A stretch of 64,000 nt of DNA from Vibrio penaeicida (GTDB taxonomy: Bacteria; Pseudomonadota; Gammaproteobacteria; Enterobacterales; Vibrionaceae), in assembly GCF_019977755.1 (NCBI RefSeq), contig NZ_AP025145.1:62001-126000 (forward strand), in the 5' to 3' direction. Below are positions 46,874 through 57,500 of the stretch, piece by piece. Numbering within the stretch: position 1 is the stretch's first letter; every line of letters starts with the position of its first letter. The translations under genes and the position numbers were made by a program. The notes under the pieces are model-generated. The model had not been told where the DNA came from, did no database searches, and worked only from the letters and a program-made list of their open reading frames with translations.

Positions 46874-48082
46874 ATGAGACAAGAGACGTTCAGTAAACTC
46901 CCACTTATGCTTGCGATGATGGTGATCGCAACAGGTCAGGTTGGTGTCAGTATCTACTTGCCAGCACTGCCAGAGATGAGCCAGCAATTTGCAGATTCGC
47001 CACTCGATATCCAATGGTTGGTGACGATCTATATGGTTGGTCTTGGTGCGGCGCAATTGGTGTATGGCCCTGTGGCTGACTCATTGGGAAGACGTCCTAT
47101 TTTTATATTTGGTCAGGGTTTATATCTTGTAGGCACGGTGATCTGCGTGTTCTTGCAGCACGATTTAAGCTGGATTGTATTTGGACGTTTGTTACAAGGG
47201 CTTGGAGCAGGCAGTACAGCAGTGATTGCAAACAGCATTCTCAGAGACTGCTACAGCGGTAATCGACTCGCCAAAGCACTTTCTTATGTCTCCATAATGG
47301 CGTCCGTTATGCCAATGGTGTCACCGGTCTTAGGTGGGTGGTTAACGTGGCAGTTTGGTTGGGATTCGGTCTTCATATTTGTTTTTATCTACGTCGCGTT
47401 TATATACATAACGGGGCTTTTGATATTGCCAGAGACACTGCCTTACCCTCCCAAAATGCCCCAGCTGTATACGGCGTTTAAATCGTACGCAGAACTCATT
47501 AAAACCCCACAAGTCCTAGCAACCACGACTTACGGGTGGGTTAACTTCTTAATGATCATGATGTCGTTATCGGTTATGCCTTACTTAGTGCAAGAGCAAT
47601 TATCAATCAGCGCGGCGCATTATGGTGTCATTATGATTGTGCCATCTTTTGGGTTGATGATTGGTAGTGTATTGCAAAACATGCTTAACCGACGATTAGA
47701 ACCCAAGTCCTTGCTAGGAACAGGCTTGGTGATGGCATTGGGCGCGGCTTTATGGATGTATTTTGCACCTGTGAGTGTCTTTCATTTAGTGGGGGCGTTA
47801 ACTGGGTTGGCGATTGCTCAAGGGTTGATGTTCCCGGTCATCAGCCGAATGCTACTAGAGCCTCAAAAAGATAAAGCAGGTACTGTCACGGCATTGTCTG
47901 GATCGCTACAAATGTTGATTACAGGAGTGTTTGGTGGTGTCGTTGCATCAATGATTACGTCTAAAGAACTACTTGGCGCATTTTTGTTGGTGGGGACGCT
48001 GAGTTTATTGGTGCTCTATGTATTGCAATTGCGATGTAAGCACTTATACCCAAGTAACCTCAAGATGCAGGATTCATCTTGA
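46874..48082 (+). CDS. EmrD-like MFS multidrug efflux transporter
   Basis: About 402 residues from ATG 46874 (a GTG at 46835 is the longer option), with about twelve hydrophobic segments. The opening ATGQVGVSIYLPALPEMSQQ and the loop motif GPVADSLGRRPIFIF are typical of the Bcr/CflA/EmrD drug:H+ antiporter branch. It probably exports amphipathic drugs or metabolites. The last residues (YPSNLKMQDSS) are encoded by a long palindromic copy of the dispersed repeat, which also supplies the stop codon. Divergent from the LysR gene. Confidence 0.87.
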   Translation: MRQETFSKLPLMLAMMVIATGQVGVSIYLPALPEMSQQFADSPLDIQWLVTIYMVGLGAAQLVYGPVADSLGRRPIFIFGQGLYLVGTVICVFLQHDLSWIVFGRLLQGLGAGSTAVIANSILRDCYSGNRLAKALSYVSIMASVMPMVSPVLGGWLTWQFGWDSVFIFVFIYVAFIYITGLLILPETLPYPPKMPQLYTAFKSYAELIKTPQVLATTTYGWVNFLMIMMSLSVMPYLVQEQLSISAAHYGVIMIVPSFGLMIGSVLQNMLNRRLEPKSLLGTGLVMALGAALWMYFAPVSVFHLVGALTGLAIAQGLMFPVISRMLLEPQKDKAGTVTALSGSLQMLITGVFGGVVASMITSKELLGAFLLVGTLSLLVLYVLQLRCKHLYPSNLKMQDSS

Positions 48083-48097
48083 GGTTACTTGGGTATA
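48045..48097. repeat. Dispersed CCCAAGTA repeat, long perfect palindrome
   Basis: A perfect 23-bp inverted repeat (48045-48067 with 48075-48097) has a 7-base loop. It overlaps the 3' end of the EmrD-like gene. The arm TATACCCAAGTAACCTCAAG recurs in part at 21731, 24610, 34341 and 13897, and shorter ACCCAAGT copies occur elsewhere. It could act as a terminator or processing signal, although no clear T run follows. Confidence 0.85.
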
Positions 48098-48395
48098 TAT
48101 CTAGAAATAACGACAAACAAGGTATTATCCAGCCAGCTCATATTTATATAATTAACACTAATTCATCTCTGTTTTATAACTGTCATTAATCTGCACATAC
48201 AAGTGGTGTAATTCTGTGATGTAACACTGGCTGTGATGTTGTGCCAAAAATTTGCTTTGAATCGCGAATTATTCAATTCATCGACCGAAAAACGTGGATT
48301 TAGTAACATGTCGCTGTCCGCTGTATTGCATAAGAATTGCCCTCTAGTTAACGTTGGGTATAAACATAATAAAATACGGCTAGCTGGGTGACATT

Positions 48396-50519
48396 TTGGA
48401 TAAACACGCATTATTGAGAGTTGTCTCTTCAGCTCGCGATCATAAAGTGATCGCAGAAGAACTATTCAATTTTCTATCCGAACATTTCTCTCCCCATGCG
48501 ATGTATTTTGTTCAAGCTCCTTCTACCGACCATCACCCCAAACCTGGGTTTTCAAAAGGAGAGTTTGTTGCCCCTTCAAGCTTTCCGTCTACGTTTTGGG
48601 CATGGGCAGCTCAATTTGATACATCCGATGGCTTAATACCTTTAGAAATTAATACGTGCTCGTGGAATTACAAAGAAACACTGAATGGAGAGTGTTTCTT
48701 GATGATGTTTGATAATCATCCCGAGTGGCGCACTTACCTGTTTGTTGAAGCGGTCGACCCAGAAAAATACCAAACCAATACCACCAAAGAATTTTTAGAT
48801 ATTTTGAACATTACTGCCGCTCGTTGGCAGTGTTTAAGAGCAGAGCGAAACGCATCACTGGAATTTAAGAACCGTGACATGCGTGAAGCAAAATACCTAG
48901 ACGAGATTCGCCAGCGTGAAACCTTCATCCAAAAGATGAAATTGGTGCAGCAAGTCGCGTTAGAGCTTTCCAACCCCGCCTCTCTGGACGACTTATATAA
49001 AGGGGCTGTTGAAGCCATTCGAGACCGCTTGGGGTTTGATCGCAGTGTGTTTATGCTTCTTGATATGAAAAAGCGCTGTTTTACCAGCACTTATGGCACC
49101 ACCGAGCAAGGCGAAACGCAAGAAGAGCACCAATCTGTATACGATCTCCATCAGCTTGAAGATGACTATATCGAGGCCTTACACAACCATGAAACGTCGT
49201 TGGTGATAATGGAAAATGCACCACTTTATACGACGGGAAGTGTGGTCGGGCAGGGGTGGAATGGGATGCTCATATTAAGAGATGAAAATGAGCCGGTTGG
49301 CTGGATAGCAATTGACAACTATATTCATCGCGAACCCATTACCGCCTATCAAAAAGAGATGCTGAAGTCCTTTGGTTCTCTGCTTTCTCAGATCTACATT
49401 CGTAAGAAACAAGAACAGAATATTCGGTTACTTCACTCCAGTATGGTGGCGTTATCTCGATGCACTACCGTAAATGAGGTGTGTAAATCTGCAGTAGACT
49501 TTGCCATCAACAACCTTGGGATTGATCGGATGGCGGTTTTTTTGACCGACCCAGAGCTTACTCATCTTCGGGGTACATGGGGAACCGACATCCAAGGAAA
49601 TGTAGTGGATGAAAGCTACTACGAAACCAAAATGCAGCGCGACAGACCCCTAGTCTCGACGGCAATCAACAAGCCTAATGCGCTTTCACTTGAAGAATCT
49701 GTCCCCATTTACCACGATAAGCGAATTGTCGGTTTTGGTTGGACAGCCATGACCATGCTAAAAAGCAGCTCAGAAGGACCCATTGCGTTTCTTGCTGCCG
49801 ATAATCTGCTAACCCGCAAACCCATGACAAGCCAACTTCAAGAAATGATGTTGTTGTTTGCCTCTAACCTCGCTGAAGTTTTGCAACGCACTCGAGCGCA
49901 AGAAGCCATTCGAACGTTGAACGAAAATCTAGAGCAGCAAGTGCGAAACCGAACTCTAGAGCTAGAACTTGCAAACCAGCAGCTTGAAGCCCTGTCGAGC
50001 ATAGACCCACTCACACGTCTTGGGAACCGACGGCAATTGAGTAAACACATGGACGATATTGCCACTCACAAATCCGGCTCACCACAAAATATCGGTTTAA
50101 TATTGCTCGATATTGATCATTTTGGCTTGTTTAATCAGGAGTACGGGCATTTGGAAGGGGATATTGCCCTTATTCGACTTGGGAACATCCTAAGTAATTT
50201 TTGTGACAGCAATGACGAGACGTTTTGTCGTATTGGCGGTGAAGAGTTTGCCTTGCTGCTTTCGGACACTACCGAGAGCAAAACACGCAAAATAGCCGAG
50301 AAAATTCGAAAATGCATTGAGACAGACGGCATCCCACATGCGAAAAACGACAGCTCATCCGTATTAACGGTTTCAATCGGTTATTTAACTGAGTCGGTTT
50401 TGCCATCCAAGTTCGACTTCGACTCTATGTATTCCAAAGCCGATAAAGCTCTGTATCAAGCGAAAGATCTAGGGAGAAACCGCATAGTGAATGCTTCGGA
50501 TGTTGCCATTGTGATTTAG
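48396..50519 (+). CDS. GAF-GAF-GGDEF diguanylate cyclase
   Basis: A 707-residue cytoplasmic protein from TTG 48396. An in-frame stop at 48381 excludes a longer frame; the ribosome site GGGTG is weak. Two GAF-type domains (about residues 185-325 and 345-495, each with repeated GFGWTAM/GQGWNGM-like strands) are followed by a coiled coil (RTLNENLEQQVRNRTLELEL, LANQQ) and a GGDEF domain from about 545. The active site RIGGEEFALL is intact at about 614, but no I-site Arg is seen. It probably makes c-di-GMP in response to a small ligand. Confidence 0.88.
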   Translation: MDKHALLRVVSSARDHKVIAEELFNFLSEHFSPHAMYFVQAPSTDHHPKPGFSKGEFVAPSSFPSTFWAWAAQFDTSDGLIPLEINTCSWNYKETLNGECFLMMFDNHPEWRTYLFVEAVDPEKYQTNTTKEFLDILNITAARWQCLRAERNASLEFKNRDMREAKYLDEIRQRETFIQKMKLVQQVALELSNPASLDDLYKGAVEAIRDRLGFDRSVFMLLDMKKRCFTSTYGTTEQGETQEEHQSVYDLHQLEDDYIEALHNHETSLVIMENAPLYTTGSVVGQGWNGMLILRDENEPVGWIAIDNYIHREPITAYQKEMLKSFGSLLSQIYIRKKQEQNIRLLHSSMVALSRCTTVNEVCKSAVDFAINNLGIDRMAVFLTDPELTHLRGTWGTDIQGNVVDESYYETKMQRDRPLVSTAINKPNALSLEESVPIYHDKRIVGFGWTAMTMLKSSSEGPIAFLAADNLLTRKPMTSQLQEMMLLFASNLAEVLQRTRAQEAIRTLNENLEQQVRNRTLELELANQQLEALSSIDPLTRLGNRRQLSKHMDDIATHKSGSPQNIGLILLDIDHFGLFNQEYGHLEGDIALIRLGNILSNFCDSNDETFCRIGGEEFALLLSDTTESKTRKIAEKIRKCIETDGIPHAKNDSSSVLTVSIGYLTESVLPSKFDFDSMYSKADKALYQAKDLGRNRIVNASDVAIVI

Positions 50520-50596
50520 TCTCTATCCATCACCGATTGCGCCCTTGTTTTATTTGCATCGACTTATTATTCACAACATTCAAGCGTATAAACGAT

Positions 50597-50633
50597 AAAA
50601 GCCCCAACCTCTTCCAAGGATGGGGCTTTTTAT
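50597..50633. terminator. Convergent hairpin terminator
   Basis: A 10-bp perfect stem (50597-50606 with 50621-50630) encloses a 14-base loop, with T residues on both sides. It lies between the GGDEF gene and the M6 protease gene, which converge. Confidence 0.85.
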
Positions 50634-50682
50634 TACCTGAAATCAGGCTCCGTTAGGTATCAATCACGTACAAACGCGTCTG

Positions 50683-53600
50683 TTAATCTTTGCGACGTGT
50701 ACGTACTGTTCTAGAGGCACCCATCACCAATAGAGCCAACATGCCAAATAAACTCACAGAACCACCAGATGACGAGGTGGATGGAGGAGTAGTCGTAATT
50801 GTAACTTTGGGTTGTACAGTCACAGTAATCTCACCCGTTGCGGACCCGCCTTTGCCATCAGACGCTTTATAGGTGAACGTTTCCACCCATTGCGCTGCGC
50901 CAGAAGTACCAGATGCCGTATACGTGATCTCATTACCTTGAATTGACGTACTGCCTCGTTTAGGAAGTGATGTAACCGTTAAGCTTAGCGTATCGCCATC
51001 GGCATCGGTGTCGTTATCAAGTGGTTTAATAACGACTTTATCGCCGAATGTAACGGTAACAGCATCGTCTTGAGTCACCGGAACTTTATTACTTGCTTGA
51101 ATGTTAAAAGTAACCGTATCCGTCGATTGAGCCCCTGCTTCATCGGTAACGGTAAGCGTCACATCTAATCTTTTACTTTCACTTAAATGCGGTATACGAA
51201 CTGTTAGTTGAGAAGAGTGTTCACCAAATAATAGATAATCTTCGGACGTACTCCAAAGGTATTTTAGATTTGATGTTTCAACGTCGGAACTTTCAGTACC
51301 AGATATTGTGATAGATTGACCTGCAGAGATGATAGCTGAACGAGCTGAAATAACCGCCGTAGGCACGTCATTTACCGGGTTTACTGTGACATCAACAGTG
51401 GCAATGTTTGACGTCAACCCTTCCGTTGTCTTCAATCGATAGGTAAATGAGTCGTTACCATGGAAGTTGGTGTTTGGTATGTAGTTAGCAACAGTTGATT
51501 GAGTATAAGCGTATCCGTGAGTCGGAGGTGTGACAATTTCAACCCCCTCTATTTGCTGAGAGAAATCAACAACGTCGTTTTCTCGCAAGTAGTAAGCCAC
51601 CCCTGTATCCTCGTCTACAGAGAACGCATCGTTTGTCGCTGTGAGCACCGAGCTTGTGTCGGAGCGCAACAGTGCGCCAAAGCTAAACTGAAACATTGGG
51701 TTCATAGCGAAGAGTTGGTGATTATCTTTAAAGAGTGCGTCACTTGACCACCAAGACTCCACTTCGCTGTAATTAATATAGGTTTCGAAGAATTTCCGTT
51801 CGATTTCTACGAAACCGTCGGTGAGTTCCAATAGTAGTGTGCTTTTCCCAACGGGTAGTGAAACGCTGTTTTCTAGCATAATTCTATTGCTCTCAGGAAT
51901 GTATCCTTGGGACAGAAGTTGACCTTCTTCTGGAGTAACTGAGAGAACATTGTCAGCAGGTTGGTAGGGGAATAACCAGAGTTTATATTGAGTGTCTTGA
52001 ATACCCGTAGGTCGAGTATAGATATGCAGGCCATCCAAAACACTTAACGAGTCTCGTGGATTAATGGCAAAGGCTGCATAATTAACACCAGTATAAGAAA
52101 GCTGCAAGTAAGCGCGCTGGAAAGAGGTTGCCCAAGCGTATTTGTTTGGCTCGTCGACCATGCGCAAGTCAAAACTTGCTCTATTTGAATTGCTTGAGAT
52201 GCTAGTAAACGCAATGTCAGAGTTTATCCCGACAAAACTGGATAGAGATGGAGTTGTGGTATCCGACAAGCTACGTTTGTTTTTGCTACCAGGGAAGACG
52301 TCACCGTTATCTGCTCTCGAGCCAACACCGAGTTCATCGAGCCCATCAGCCTGCAAAATCTGAACCTGCATTGGTCCAACTTTACGCGCTTCGTTATTGA
52401 TATTAACTGATGTAACAAGCAAGCCTTCACCAGGAATACCCGCATCGTAATCTTGGGCTTGTCTGTTTTCTAGGTAGACGCGGCTGCCTTTTTCTTTTAG
52501 GTAAGGGTCAACGTAAATAACAGCGGAGTCGTTCGTTGTTTGTATTTCCTGCTGACCAGACGAGTTCAAAACTCTTGGTTCGACAAACCCTGCGGCTTTT
52601 TTCGTCCATGCCAACATGTTCGAAGGTGTTTGACCAGGATATTGGTCGCCAGGCTTCATCGCCCAAGAGCCGCCACTCATTACCCCCCAATACCCAATAG
52701 AGCCTTTATCTGGGTTGTTTTTATCTGGGTACAAATCAGGTAACGCAAGCATTAAGTGTCCAAGCTCATGAACAATCACCCCTAACGTCGACTGATGGTC
52801 ACCTTGATAATCGGCAAACAAGCAATACGAATTGATTTGCACGTTATCCACTGTAATTGGGCTATGGTTCCACTTATGTGGCCAAATAGCTGGGTTTTCT
52901 GGTCCGCCAGTTCGGTCGTACCCTGCAAACACAAACATGACTGAAAGTTCGGAAGGGGTGATTTTTCCGTCTAGATCTTTGTCAAAATCCGCGAAATTGA
53001 CCAGTGGATCGAGTTTACTGTAAATTTCTTCAAAGACGGGTGCAAACGCATCCCAACATTGATTGATACAACTTGGGTGATCTTGAGCAAGAGTAATATC
53101 GATCACACCATCATTCACAGTGCCATCTATCTCATTAGCTGGAACCACCTCGTAATTATCCGAAGAGTTTTTGCGAAAGTAATCTTTCACGCTTTGCTGC
53201 GTTGTTGAAAACACTAGATCGGTAAAGTCGTGAGTCATGGCGACATCAGCGAAAGAAACTTGAACCACAAGCAATGATTGTTCAACTATGCCGTTTGCAG
53301 CTTGGTTGCGCTGAACCTTTTGAGGTATTGATTCAGCATAATTTGATTGCATAGTGCTTAAGTTGCCGCTTTGAGGTACAGCTGCTTTTTGAGCTTTCAC
53401 CTGCATTTTAAACGCGGTAGCGGGTTCGATGATGGATACGGTAGGTGGTGTTGCTGTAGAAGAGAATATTTCGCCCGCCGAGACAAGCTTATCACTTGTT
53501 TGATTGAGCTGAGCAAAGTGCCATTTACTGTCTTGCTGAATTAAAGCATGACCACCGGACGATTCATACCAGTGAAATTCTTTCGTCCCCTTCAACCTTA

Positions 53601-53727
53601 CATCCATCGAGCTCCCATCAGGAAGGGTGATCTGATGAACTTGAGGAGAGGGCATTACCGTCGCGAAAGACGCAAATGAACACAGCCCCAGCAAGCTAGC
53701 AAGGGCACTACGTTTAAATATTCTCAT
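50683..53727 (-). CDS. Secreted M6-like metalloprotease with GlyGly-CTERM anchor
   Basis: A 1014-residue protein from ATG 53727, with GGA seven bases upstream; the longer frame from 53844 lacks a signal peptide start. A signal peptide (about residues 1-22) precedes a propeptide and a zinc metalloprotease with His320-Glu321 and His324 in IVHELGHLML. DFDKDLDGKI resembles an EF-type calcium loop. The C-terminal half has PKD- and cadherin-like repeats (VNPVNDVPTAVI; DNDTDADGDTL). The end SSGGSVSLFGMLALLVMGAS plus basic tail is a GlyGly-CTERM signal, so rhombosortase processing and cell-surface attachment are expected. Confidence 0.9.
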   Translation of the reverse strand: MRIFKRSALASLLGLCSFASFATVMPSPQVHQITLPDGSSMDVRLKGTKEFHWYESSGGHALIQQDSKWHFAQLNQTSDKLVSAGEIFSSTATPPTVSIIEPATAFKMQVKAQKAAVPQSGNLSTMQSNYAESIPQKVQRNQAANGIVEQSLLVVQVSFADVAMTHDFTDLVFSTTQQSVKDYFRKNSSDNYEVVPANEIDGTVNDGVIDITLAQDHPSCINQCWDAFAPVFEEIYSKLDPLVNFADFDKDLDGKITPSELSVMFVFAGYDRTGGPENPAIWPHKWNHSPITVDNVQINSYCLFADYQGDHQSTLGVIVHELGHLMLALPDLYPDKNNPDKGSIGYWGVMSGGSWAMKPGDQYPGQTPSNMLAWTKKAAGFVEPRVLNSSGQQEIQTTNDSAVIYVDPYLKEKGSRVYLENRQAQDYDAGIPGEGLLVTSVNINNEARKVGPMQVQILQADGLDELGVGSRADNGDVFPGSKNKRSLSDTTTPSLSSFVGINSDIAFTSISSNSNRASFDLRMVDEPNKYAWATSFQRAYLQLSYTGVNYAAFAINPRDSLSVLDGLHIYTRPTGIQDTQYKLWLFPYQPADNVLSVTPEEGQLLSQGYIPESNRIMLENSVSLPVGKSTLLLELTDGFVEIERKFFETYINYSEVESWWSSDALFKDNHQLFAMNPMFQFSFGALLRSDTSSVLTATNDAFSVDEDTGVAYYLRENDVVDFSQQIEGVEIVTPPTHGYAYTQSTVANYIPNTNFHGNDSFTYRLKTTEGLTSNIATVDVTVNPVNDVPTAVISARSAIISAGQSITISGTESSDVETSNLKYLWSTSEDYLLFGEHSSQLTVRIPHLSESKRLDVTLTVTDEAGAQSTDTVTFNIQASNKVPVTQDDAVTVTFGDKVVIKPLDNDTDADGDTLSLTVTSLPKRGSTSIQGNEITYTASGTSGAAQWVETFTYKASDGKGGSATGEITVTVQPKVTITTTPPSTSSSGGSVSLFGMLALLVMGASRTVRTRRKD

Positions 53728-54144
53728 ATAAAATTCCATTTTAATCATATACCTAGCGATGCGTATTTTCGTATAAAAAGACATCGACAGTCGATTTGTG
53801 ATTAAAGTGTCAGTTTTTGAGACTTCTTTTATAAAACCTAGCACTTAATGGATGTGTTAATATGTAACATTTTGATTTTTAATGTTAATTTGTGGTTTTC
53901 TTAAGTCCTCTTCGATACAAGATTACCCTTTCAATGTCAGCTCTTTTTAAGTTGATTTGGCGTTTAATAATGAAGTCACTCGCATTTATAAAATCATGTA
54001 GATGTCACTAACCCCCAAAATATATAAAGTTGCACAGTTTTGAATCCCTCTCAGGGTCGCGTTTGATTTTATGATTCTGATGCATCCCTTTAAATCGTAT
54101 CTCATCTTAATAAACTGAAAGACACCACTTAGAACAATACTCTT
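53728..54144. other. 417-bp intergenic region
   Basis: AT-rich divergent region between the protease and the first small anchored protein gene. No credible gene or strong hairpin was seen. Confidence 0.6.
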
Positions 54145-54519
54145 ATGAAAACAATAGTGACGCTTCTAGTATTCTTGATCAGTTTCGCTGGAGCTTATTT
54201 CTTTTATTTTCAGGGCGATTTCGATCCTATTAAGACACCTTTGGATATCGACTCAATAGAGGGAACTCCTCAAAAAGAAACTGAGGTAAAAGTATTGAGT
54301 GAGGATGCAAATTTCCCAACACCAGTTATCGAACTTCAACAAACACTTTCTCATGGTATCCAACACCTAGATGCACCCGAACTGCCTTTGGTTCATGAAG
54401 ACTTAAAAGAGTTCGCCGAACAAAATATGACGCAAGATATCCCTATTCCAGAAGAACTGATAAAGCTGAATCAAGAGCTTGATCGACTTCAGGCTCTTGT
54501 GGGGGCTCCCCAAAACTAG
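54145..54519 (+). CDS. Small membrane-anchored protein preceding SpvB/RHS gene (copy 1)
   Basis: A 124-residue protein with one N-terminal hydrophobic segment (residues 4-22) and an acidic Pro/Glu-rich extracytoplasmic part. It is homologous to the 127-aa protein at 62653. They share the block LSEDANFPTPVIELQ here and LSDDVSFPSPILELQ there, and the C-terminal PIPEELIKLNQELDRLQ versus PPPENITRLKQKTLEHK. No known family was recognised. It lies 78 bp upstream of the large SpvB/RHS gene, and the paralogue has the same position, so it may be a dedicated partner such as a chaperone, secretion factor or anchor. Confidence 0.72.
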   Translation: MKTIVTLLVFLISFAGAYFFYFQGDFDPIKTPLDIDSIEGTPQKETEVKVLSEDANFPTPVIELQQTLSHGIQHLDAPELPLVHEDLKEFAEQNMTQDIPIPEELIKLNQELDRLQALVGAPQN

Positions 54520-54597
54520 AGCAAGTAATCTGACTGAATTTAGAGCTATTTGACACCCCATTAATCTATTCCCAATTCGTAACGGATAACGAACCCT

Positions 54598-57500
54598 ATG
54601 AATGCGAAAACTTCTATTCTTTCCAGCTTCGATCAATTAATTGGCAAACGTTTGCTATCACTACCACTGGCATTAACTTTACTTACCGTCTTTACCACTT
54701 TGAGTTCAGTAGCACAGACTGCTGTTCCTGTTATTCGAGGTGATTTTAATGTTTCTGGTGGCCAGGCGACCTATTCATTGCCAATCGATGTTGTACCCGG
54801 AAGAAATGGGCATCAGCCATCACTCGCAATAAGCTACGCCAGTGATTCCCCAAATGGGTACCTCGGAATGGGCTGGAACATATCAGGGCTCTCTGCCATT
54901 ACTCGATGTGGAAAAAACTTGCATAAGGATGGGCGTTGGGGGGGCGTTCGTTTAAATAACGACGATCGTTACTGTTTAGATGGTCAAAGGTTGGTCGCGA
55001 TTGAAGGGCAAGATGGTGGGGATTCAACCGAATATCGCTTAGAAAATAACGGCTATTCAAAGATTGTGTCGTTTAAAAGCAATTACAACGGTCATGGACC
55101 TTCCCATTTTAAGGTTTGGAAAAAAGACGGCTCGGTATATGAGTATGGAATGGAAAATACGGCGCAAGTTAACTTGCCTGGGCAAACTCATATTTACAAA
55201 TGGGCGTTGAACAAGATTACAGATCATACCAAGAACAACCATATCACATTCAAATACGATGAAAACACGGCAGCAGGGATTCATAAGATCGATGTCATAT
55301 CATACGAGGGTGGCTCAATCAAGTTTGATTATGTGGGGAGAACAGATTCAACGTCGCAGTATCTGATGGGATCAAAACTGACAATATCACAGCGATTATC
55401 AAAAATCGTGGTAAATGACCAATCTGAGCAAGCCGTCAGGAATTATATATTAGCCTACAGCGAGTCCGGTGCTACAAACCGTAGTTTGCTCTCGTCAATC
55501 CAGATGTGCACGGGTAAGGGAACCGAGTGCTCTAGCCCAGTAAGTTTTGAATGGAACTCTCACGGTAATACCGCCGTAACACGTTCGAATACAAGCTTTA
55601 TTTTTCCAAAGTTTGTGGATACCGATAGAGACGGATATTTAGATAAATACGGTATTAAAAGAGGTTGGGATCAGATCGGCACGGAATATTGCGAGTTCAA
55701 TAAGCCTGATTTTGTAGGTTGGACAGTTGTTGATCCTTACGGTAATGAAACAACAAAGAGCACTGGGAACTACCAACTAATTTCTGACAATGGAACGTTC
55801 AAAATAGAGGCAGAACTTGGAGAAATTAGTGGTTCAGGTAGTATTTGTGGGGGGGGCAACAACCTTAAGAAAAAAGAATTTACAGCGACAGCAAAGAAGA
55901 GGGGACCTTGTGTAAGAGGTACCTATGTTAAGGATATAAACGGGAATACAGGTACCTACTGTCGCGGAAAATTTTCTGTTGATCGTAATGGTAATGGAAT
56001 TCAAACAGTAGGTAACGGAAGCTTTGTAGACAGAACGGTTAATCCATATGTTTTGGACTTTGACGGAGACGGGAAAGATGATTACATCAGTTTCGATACA
56101 AGTAATCGGAAAAAATTATACCTATTCACCTCAGGGGCTAACTATTTAAAGCGTGAAAAAACACTAAGAAATTATATTGATCATTTTCGTTTTGCCGATA
56201 TAAATAATGACGGGTACCTAGACTTCATATCATTAAATTACAACTCGTTTGATATATACCTATATACAGGGACAGGCCTAGAGCATTCATACAGTCGTAG
56301 ATTCAACAGACATGGTGAAATAGATCCATACTTTTTGGATTGGAACGCAGATGGTTATCCAGATTTATATTTCAGAGGCAATATTTATCGCAATAATCGA
56401 GGGGTTATAGATTTAACTGAAAACGGAAAGATAAAGCGAGGCATATCAGATTTTCATTCTGCGGTAGATATCAATTCAGATGGTAAGATAGACATACTTA
56501 CAGGGGCAAAAGAGGCTGAAAAAACTATACAAATCTCGACGCCTTACGCTCTTGATAAAGTTAAAACTATCACAGAAGACGGGTTAGTTTATACGGTTAA
56601 TTACAAATCAGCTTCCGATCATAGCGTTCATATCCAGAGCCCTTATTCTCATTACCCAGTCTTGAACTCCACGCCTACTCGCTACCTTGTTTCTGGCGTT
56701 ACTAAGAAACCAAAAGGCTACAATTCTACAACCTATGAATACCGATACGAAGGTGCCAAATCTCACAAGAGAGGGCTGGGTTTCTTGGGGTTTGACAAGG
56801 TTACAGTGACCGAATCAGGCGATGTTATTACTAAGACGACCTCAGAATTTATGGCAGGTCGAGAAGATGCCGCTAATTTTGACTTGAGACAATCGGGCAA
56901 GCCTTCAAAAGTACTGATACAGAAAAAGAAAGGGGCATCTGGCACTTTTCATACAGCTAAGGAAACAACCTACAGCTACAGTGCAAAAAGCAAAAACGGT
57001 ATTAACGGCGTTAAATATCATGAGGTTTATGCCAGCAGTGTTGTTGTAAACCATCATGACAGCGACGGCACACAGTTAAAAACGACGACCACGACTACCA
57101 AAAAAGATGAGAATGGCTTTGGTAATGTAACTGAAAGAACCACCGTTGTAGAGGGACAGGTCACCAATTCAGGTTCCTTCACCACAAAAGATGTTTTTGA
57201 TTATGTTTCAAACAGTACCACCATATCCGATAGCGATTTCTGGCAAATTGGAGCCATCAAAAAGTCCACCCAGAGCATTACAGACAATACCAGTGGTGAC
57301 ACCAAAACCACCGTTTCAAACTTTGAATACACCACAACGGGTCTGTTAAAGAGACAAACCATTACGCCAACGGCGTACCATGCTGGTGGTGTGTCAGGGC
57401 GTAAACTGGTGACCGATTATGGCTATGATGTATACGGAAACGTCACCTCTCAAAGCGTGTCGGGTTCCGATCTCGCTAGCCGCACCACCCTCACCACGTA

